The notes beneath the pieces were generated by a model, which was not told the DNA's origin, did not search any database, and saw only the letters and a list, made by a program, of their open reading frames with translations. Shown here in pieces: positions 8,768-11,658 of a stretch of 11,658 nucleotides of DNA. The position numbers and the translations under genes are program-made. Source of the DNA: Candidatus Thioglobus sp. (GTDB lineage: Bacteria > Pseudomonadota > Gammaproteobacteria > PS1 > Thioglobaceae); assembly GCA_003978285.1 (NCBI GenBank), contig QOAB01000088.1, forward strand, positions 1 through 11,658, given 5' to 3'. Within the stretch, counting starts at the first letter, position 1. Every line of letters begins with the position of its first letter.

Positions 8768-9280
8768 ATGAAAAAAATTATCGCTATCGCTACTTTAGTA
8801 GCTGCTACATCAGCTTCTGCTGGTTTCTTCAACAACGGTTCTAACGACTTCGGTCCTTTTAACGGTTCTAACAACTGGGGTCCTTTCGGTTCAGGTTCTA
8901 ACTTCGGTCCTATGAACTCTGGTTCTAACATGGGTCCATTTACTGGTGGAAACAACATGGGTCCATTCGACGGTGGTTCTAACATGGGTCCTTTTAACGG
9001 CGCTCAAAACTGGGGTCCTTTCCAGGGTGGTAACAAGTGGTTAAACAACACTGACTTCGGTTTGAACTTTGACACTAAGAACTCTACTGACACTAACGCT
9101 TCTGGCGCTGCTGACGGTTCTGCTACTGGTGTTGCTGATGCTAACGCTAAAGGTGTTGCTGATGCATACGCTAAAGGTCAAGCTGATGCATTTGCTAAGG
9201 CACAAGCTGACGCTTACGCTAAAGGTGTTGCTGATGCAACAGCTGCAGGTACTGCAACTTCAACTGAAGTAGCTAAGTAA
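8768..9280 (+). CDS. Secreted 9-mer/8-mer repeat protein; sulfur-globule-protein-like (hypothesis)
   Basis: The 170-residue product has a signal peptide, MKKIIAIATLVAATSASA, with cleavage after Ala18. Seven 9-residue repeats follow, their G-P-[FM] cores at exactly 29, 38, 47, 56, 65, 74 and 83 (consensus N-[WMF]-G-P-[FM]-x-[GS]-[GAS]-[SNQ]). W91 begins WLNNTDFGLNFDTKNSTDT, then six 8-residue repeats (113-160) such as GVADAYAK, with Asp at every fourth position of the unit. No Cys is present. Codons are strongly biased (GGT, GCT, AAC, TTC), unlike the AT-rich neighbours, implying high expression; the promoter, AGGAGA five bases before the ATG, and two 3' hairpins agree. The layout recalls purple-sulfur-bacterial sulfur globule proteins, which are secreted, small and Gly/aromatic-rich. 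Another matrix or surface protein is possible; the function is unproven. Confidence 0.85.
   Translation: MKKIIAIATLVAATSASAGFFNNGSNDFGPFNGSNNWGPFGSGSNFGPMNSGSNMGPFTGGNNMGPFDGGSNMGPFNGAQNWGPFQGGNKWLNNTDFGLNFDTKNSTDTNASGAADGSATGVADANAKGVADAYAKGQADAFAKAQADAYAKGVADATAAGTATSTEVAK
8852..9040 (+). repeat. Seven in-frame 27-bp repeats (9-residue GPF units)
   Basis: Seven consecutive 27-bp units each begin at a Gly-Pro-Phe/Met core and encode residues 29-91 with no indels between units. Units differ mainly at the aromatic/Met position before GP and at the spacer residue after F. Confidence 0.9.
9104..9247 (+). repeat. Six in-frame 24-bp repeats (octapeptide GxADAxAK units)
   Basis: Units read GAADGSAT, GVADANAK, GVADAYAK, GQADAFAK, AQADAYAK and GVADATAA. 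Ala occupies positions 3 and 7 in every unit and Asp position 4 in every unit, a strict period of eight residues. Confidence 0.88.
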
Positions 9281-9305
9281 TTTATTACTTAACCTCGCTA
9301 GCATC

Positions 9306-9331
9306 ACTTAGTGAGCTTAGGCCCACTAAGT
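9306..9331 (+). repeat. Hairpin upstream of the terminator in the 3' UTR
   Basis: ACTTAGTG (9306-9313) and CACTAAGT (9324-9331) are perfect 8-bp inverted arms around a 10-base loop. No T-run follows, so it is not itself a terminator; it may protect the mRNA 3' end. Confidence 0.6.
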
Positions 9332-9340
9332 AGCCAAGCT

Positions 9341-9366
9341 AAAACCACCCGAGAGGGTGGTTTTTT
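9341..9366 (+). terminator. Rho-independent terminator after the second repeat-protein gene
   Basis: AAAACCACCC (9341-9350) pairs perfectly with GGGTGGTTTT (9355-9364) over a GAGA tetraloop, with six T residues at 9361-9366. GNRA-type loop and GC-rich core make it strong. Confidence 0.94.
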
Positions 9367-9404
9367 ATTGGGCGATTGTAAATTTAAAAATGTATAAATA
9401 TTGG

Positions 9405-9433
9405 TTGTAAAGCGCATTATTAATTAGTATAAT
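9405..9433 (+). promoter_or_regulatory. Near-consensus promoter of the third repeat-protein gene
   Basis: TTGTAA (9405-9410) and TATAAT (9428-9433) are spaced by exactly 17 bp. Transcription would begin near 9440, with a leader of about 65 nt to the ATG at 9505. Confidence 0.82.
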
Positions 9434-9504
9434 TCGCAGCTGAATATTGATATTCTGTTGGTATTCTTTCCTCTTTTTTTATAACTAAATATATGGAGAT
9501 AACT

Positions 9505-10068
9505 ATGAAAACTTTAGTAAAAGCAGTAGCAATCGCTACAGTAGTTGCAGCAACGTCTGCATCTGCATTCATGCATAATAACAATAATGGCTACGGCAAC
9601 AACAGCTTCGGTCCTTTCTCAGGTGGTAACAACATGGGTCCTTTCTCAGGTGGTAACAACATGGGTCCTTTTAACGGCGGTTCTAACTGGGGTCCATTCT
9701 CTGGTGGTAACAACTGGGGTCCATTCGGCGGTGGTTCTAACATGGGTCCTTTTAACGGCGCTCAAAATTGGGGTCCTTTCCAGGGTGGTAACAACTGGAT
9801 GAACAACACAGACTTCGGTCTTAAGTTCGACACTAAGAACTCTACTGACACTAACGCTTCTGGTGCTGCTGACGGTTCTGCTTCTGGTACAGGTAGTGCA
9901 AATGCTTCTGGTAAGGCTGATGCTTACGCTAAGGGTGCTGCTGATGGTTTCGCTAAAGGCCAAGCTGACGCTTACGCTAAAGGCTATCTAGATGCAATGG
10001 CTTCAGGTGCTGCAGACAATAACTACCGACGCGGTGTTGCTGTGCCAGCGCCAGCTGCTGCAAAATAA
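9505..10068 (+). CDS. Secreted 9-mer/8-mer repeat protein, close paralogue of the preceding gene
   Basis: The 187-residue product starts at ATG 9505, chosen because GGAG (9495-9498) sits six bases upstream and overlaps the alternative ATG 9493. The signal peptide is MKTLVKAVAIATVVAATSASA (cleavage after Ala21). Seven GPF units have cores at 36, 45, 54, 63, 72, 81 and 90, exactly nine apart. W98 begins WMNNTDFGLKFDTKNSTDT, nearly identical to the upstream paralogue. From 120 to 175 run seven octapeptide units, including GKADAYAK, GAADGFAK and GQADAYAK, the last diverging. The tail is Pro/Ala-rich (VAVPAPAAAK). Codon bias is as strong as in the upstream gene. It is its own transcription unit. 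The same sulfur-globule/matrix hypothesis applies; no Cys and no enzymatic motif are seen. Confidence 0.86.
   Translation: MKTLVKAVAIATVVAATSASAFMHNNNNGYGNNSFGPFSGGNNMGPFSGGNNMGPFNGGSNWGPFSGGNNWGPFGGGSNMGPFNGAQNWGPFQGGNNWMNNTDFGLKFDTKNSTDTNASGAADGSASGTGSANASGKADAYAKGAADGFAKGQADAYAKGYLDAMASGAADNNYRRGVAVPAPAAAK
9610..9798 (+). repeat. Seven in-frame 27-bp repeats, first two identical
   Basis: Units encode residues 36-98. The first two units (9610-9636 and 9637-9663) are identical over all 27 bases, including silent positions, pointing to recent slippage or duplication. Confidence 0.92.
9862..10029 (+). repeat. Seven 24-bp octapeptide repeats
   Basis: Units occupy residues 120-175: GAADGSAS, GTGSANAS, GKADAYAK, GAADGFAK, GQADAYAK, GYLDAMAS, GAADNNYR. 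The phase is the same as in the upstream paralogue relative to the conserved Trp (22 residues). Confidence 0.82.
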
Positions 10069-10087
10069 TTAATTTTTAAAATTAATT
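10067..10087. repeat. 21-bp A/T palindrome overlapping the stop codon
   Basis: AATTAATTTT (10067-10076) and AAAATTAATT (10078-10087) are perfect 10-bp arms around one T. It covers the last two bases of the stop codon of the third repeat gene and sits just before its terminator. Confidence 0.6.
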
Positions 10088-10090
10088 AGT

Positions 10091-10120
10091 AAAAAGGGGT
10101 GCTTAGGCATCTCTTTTTTT
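10091..10120 (+). terminator. Rho-independent terminator after the third repeat-protein gene
   Basis: AAAAAGGGGTGC (10091-10102) pairs along its full length with GCATCTCTTTTT (10107-10118), using two G-U wobbles, over a TTAG loop. Seven T residues follow at 10114-10120. Confidence 0.85.
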
Positions 10121-10162
10121 CGTCTATTGTTAATATATTATAAAATTATAATATAATTAGTG

Positions 10163-10168
10163 TATAAT
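10163..10168 (+). promoter_or_regulatory. -10 box of the fourth repeat-protein gene
   Basis: A perfect TATAAT lies 38 bp before the ATG, in the context GTGTATAAT. The -35 position (about 10140-10145, ATAAAA) is far from consensus, suggesting a weaker or activator-dependent promoter than those of the two preceding paralogues. Confidence 0.5.
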
Positions 10169-10205
10169 ATATGCAAAAGAAATTTTTTATTTTGGGGAAT
10201 ATAAA

Positions 10206-10844
10206 ATGAACAACATGACAAAAATAATATTTACAATCACTTTATTAGTTTCTAGTATTACTAGTGCAGCACCATGGATGCCATGGGACAACAACACTAA
10301 TAATGGTGGTGATAATTTAATTGACTCTTGGATGCCATGGGGCTCTAGTTCCAACTCCAACTCTAATTCTAATATTGGCCCATTTAATTCAGGCTCTAAC
10401 TGGGGGCCATTTAATTCTGGATCAAATTTCGGCCCGATGGACAGCATGACTAATTGGGGTCCTTTTAATTCGGGATCAAATTTCGGCCCGATGGACAGTA
10501 TGACTAATTTCGGCCCGATGAATTCAGATGCTGATTGGGGTCCAATGAGTACAGTAAATAACTGGGCAAATGATACTGATATCAGTCTTTATTTTAAAAC
10601 CAACAATAAGACAGAAAACACTGGCTATGCACGTGCAGACGGCAAGTATGCAGGTGAATTGCAAAATCGTATCTCTGGGCAAGGAAAAAACTATGCCACA
10701 GGTAATGCCGACCAATACTATAGAGGTCAGGTTGACAATTATGGTAAGACAAGAGGTAAGGGCCGTTACGAAGGTTATGGTAGACAAGGTTACTTAGGTT
10801 ATGTACCTGCTAATGGTAACTATTTCCCTGCACCCTCTTACTAG
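10206..10844 (+). CDS. Secreted GPF-repeat protein with Tyr/Gly/Arg-rich tail
   Basis: The 212-residue product has a signal peptide, MNNMTKIIFTITLLVSSITS ending at Ala21. The mature N-terminus has two MPW motifs (APWMPW, 22-27; SWMPWG, 41-46) and a Ser-Asn run (47-56). Seven GPF/GPM units follow with cores at 58, 67, 76, 85, 94, 103 and 112, exactly nine apart, then W120 in WANDTDISLYF, eight after the last core as in the paralogues. The tail keeps an eroded 8-residue phase starting 22 residues after the Trp (ARADGKYA, GNADQYYR, GQVDNYGK) but is Tyr, Gly and Arg rich and ends PAPSY. Codons are mixed (AAT, TTT common), so expression is probably lower. GGGGA seven bases before the ATG supports the start. 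No obvious terminator follows. Function unknown; same candidate family. Confidence 0.83.
   Translation: MNNMTKIIFTITLLVSSITSAAPWMPWDNNTNNGGDNLIDSWMPWGSSSNSNSNSNIGPFNSGSNWGPFNSGSNFGPMDSMTNWGPFNSGSNFGPMDSMTNFGPMNSDADWGPMSTVNNWANDTDISLYFKTNNKTENTGYARADGKYAGELQNRISGQGKNYATGNADQYYRGQVDNYGKTRGKGRYEGYGRQGYLGYVPANGNYFPAPSY
10377..10565 (+). repeat. Seven in-frame 27-bp repeats with a 54-bp internal duplication
   Basis: Units encode residues 58-120. A 37-base stretch at 10419-10455 recurs at 10473-10509 with one mismatch, offset by exactly two units (54 bp). Confidence 0.88.
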
Positions 10845-10876
10845 TTAAATAAAACACTAAATAACTGATTTTTAGA

Positions 10877-10904
10877 TTGACTCAAATCTAGATTCCGTTA
10901 TAAT
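10877..10904 (+). promoter_or_regulatory. Promoter of tRNA-Asn
   Basis: TTGACT (10877-10882) and TATAAT (10899-10904) are separated by 16 bp and lie just upstream of the tRNA, so transcription would start near 10911. An imperfect dyad TAGATT/AATCTA overlaps the -35. Confidence 0.85.
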
Positions 10905-10915
10905 TTCCCTTTTAT

Positions 10916-10991
10916 TCCTCGATAGCTCAGCTGGTAGAGCAATGGACTGTTAATCCATTTGTCGGTGGTTCGAGCCCACCTCGAGGAGCCA
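10916..10991 (+). tRNA. tRNA-Asn (anticodon GTT)
   Basis: The acceptor arms TCCTCGA (10916-10922) and TCGAGGA (10981-10987) pair perfectly, then discriminator G and encoded CCA. The anticodon stem ATGGA/TCCAT holds the loop CTGTTAA with anticodon GTT. The T-arm GGTGG-TTCGAGC-CCACC is canonical. An integrase gene starts 81 bp downstream in the same direction, so the 3' end of this tRNA is a probable attachment site; the second copy would lie outside the window. Confidence 0.97.
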
Positions 10992-10997
10992 ATTCTC

Positions 10998-11020
10998 ATA
11001 AGGTTTTACGTAAACCTTAT
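10998..11020. repeat. Inverted repeat between tRNA-Asn and integrase
   Basis: ATAAGGTTT (10998-11006) and AAACCTTAT (11012-11020) are perfect 9-bp arms around TACGT. No T-run follows. It may be a tRNA 3' processing/termination structure or a recombinase or excisionase binding site. Confidence 0.6.
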
Positions 11021-11025
11021 CTATC

Positions 11026-11072
11026 AAAACCTCCAGAAATGTACATTTTGTGTACACTAAGGAGGTTTTTTT
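11026..11072 (+). promoter_or_regulatory. Hairpin that buries the integrase ribosome site; possible terminator
   Basis: AAAACCTCC (11026-11034) pairs perfectly with GGAGGTTTT (11061-11069). The right arm contains most of the AGGAGG Shine-Dalgarno (11060-11065) of the integrase, whose ATG is at 11073. Inside the loop TGTACA (11040-11045) and TGTACA (11051-11056) can form a second stem. Seven T residues (11066-11072) follow the GC part, so the same structure has the form of an intrinsic terminator. Confidence 0.65.
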
Positions 11073-11658
11073 ATGTCTACGATTCAGAAGATAAGTCGTG
11101 CTAAAGGTATTGTTTACAGAGTGTTAATTCGCAAGAGTGGAATGAAGGCAATTACCAAAACATTTCCCACTAAGAAAGAGGCGGTACAGTTTTCTCAAAA
11201 GATTGAGGGTAATATTCGAGAGCAAATAGCGTTTACATCTCTTGATAATAAGCTTACTTTTAAAGAGTTAGCAGGGGATTACTTAGTTAAAGAGTGCTCT
11301 GTTAAACAACCGAAAGAGCGAGCTGCCAAGTTGGAATTCTTGGTTAAGCATATCGGTATTAAACAAGTAAACAATATCTCTAGTTCTGATATTTATAACG
11401 CCTTGGATTGCCTTCCTGACCATCTTTCAAATGCTACCTATAATCGTTACAAAGCAGTTGCTTCGGTCGTATTCAACTATGCTTGTAGGCAGTACAATTT
11501 GACATCAAATCCTGTTAGGTTAATTCCTTCTAAATCAGAGGATAATCATCGAGTAAGGTACTTGTCTACCTTGGAGAGAAAGAGTCTGCTGCAGGCTTGT
11601 ACAGAGGCAAGCTGGCCTAAGCTTTACTTGTTAGTTTTAATAGCCATAACCACAGGTA
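11073..11658 (+). CDS. Tyrosine-recombinase-type phage/island integrase (partial, N-terminal part)
   Basis: The frame is open from ATG 11073 to the window edge (195 codons plus one base). AGGAGG lies seven bases before the ATG. The N-terminal 50 residues (RVLIRKSGMKAITKTFPTKK then EAVQF) look like the arm-type DNA-binding domain. Residues 60-150 form a core-binding SAM-like domain (LTFKELAGDYL, ATYNRYKAVASVVFNYA then NPV). RYLSTLERKSLLQACTEA begins the catalytic domain, and the window ends at LLVLIAITTG, directly before the expected catalytic Arg. Thus the R-H-R-Y residues cannot be verified, and intactness is unknown. Its place beside tRNA-Asn suggests it inserts an element at the tRNA 3' end. 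Codons are less optimised than in the repeat genes. Confidence 0.88.
   Translation, partial: MSTIQKISRAKGIVYRVLIRKSGMKAITKTFPTKKEAVQFSQKIEGNIREQIAFTSLDNKLTFKELAGDYLVKECSVKQPKERAAKLEFLVKHIGIKQVNNISSSDIYNALDCLPDHLSNATYNRYKAVASVVFNYACRQYNLTSNPVRLIPSKSEDNHRVRYLSTLERKSLLQACTEASWPKLYLLVLIAITTG

Noticed and set aside
8755..8985. Minus-strand open frame rich in GPxLEP over the second repeat gene
   Set aside because: It is the reverse complement of the GPF repeats, has no ribosome site, and the same artefact appears opposite the fourth repeat gene.
9493..9504. Upstream ATG at 9493 as the start of the third repeat gene
   Set aside because: It overlaps the GGAG Shine-Dalgarno that serves ATG 9505, and would add METI-type residues with an acidic Glu before the signal peptide.
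9610..9798. Regular 27-bp repeats resembling a CRISPR array
   Set aside because: The units are directly adjacent without variable spacers, stay in one reading frame, encode a consistent 9-residue motif after a signal peptide, and no cas genes are nearby.
9646..9963. 105-codon minus-strand open frame across the third repeat gene
   Set aside because: It is antisense to the repeats. Because the unit length is a multiple of three, other frames stay open artificially; codon bias and ribosome site support only the plus-strand frame.

Overview
The window looks like the chromosome of an AT-rich gammaproteobacterium. GyrB, DnaA, DnaN, RecF and TpiA carry gammaproteobacterial-type motifs, and the secG / tRNA-Leu(GAG) adjacency matches E. 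coli secG-leuU. The AT-rich coding style and the Gly/Asn/aromatic-rich secreted repeat proteins lead me to suggest a sulfur-oxidising lineage such as the SUP05/Thioglobus group or a related symbiont. That placement is inference, not proof.

Left third (1-5726, minus strand): the replication-initiation cluster dnaA-dnaN-recF-gyrB; gyrB runs off the left edge. The 210-bp dnaA-dnaN gap holds four DnaA-box-like 9-mers in one orientation, two copies of a 10-mer and a (TAA)5 tract, and is my best candidate for oriC. Middle (5869-7664, plus strand, divergent from dnaA): a UPF0114/YqhA-like membrane protein, triosephosphate isomerase (tpiA), the translocase subunit secG, and tRNA-Leu(GAG). The last three look co-transcribed.

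Right-centre (7739-10844, plus strand): four consecutive genes for small secreted repeat proteins. Three share an exact plan: Sec signal peptide; seven 9-residue repeats of the form N-[WMFI]-G-P-[FM]-x4; a Trp eight residues after the last repeat Gly, starting W-x-N-[ND]-T-D-[FI]; a 22-residue step from that Trp; then an 8-residue-periodic tail. The first gene is a degenerate relative. Two members have strongly optimised codons, near-consensus promoters, good Shine-Dalgarno sites and strong terminators, as expected for abundant structural proteins. My leading hypothesis is a paralogous array of sulfur-globule-envelope-like (Sgp-like) or other extracytoplasmic matrix proteins.

Right end (10877-11658): tRNA-Asn(GTT) with its own promoter, followed in the same orientation by the N-terminal half of a tyrosine recombinase. 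This is the usual sign of a tRNA-targeted integrative element continuing beyond the window. The integrase Shine-Dalgarno lies in the 3' arm of a hairpin followed by seven T residues, so the structure could act as both a terminator and a translational lock.
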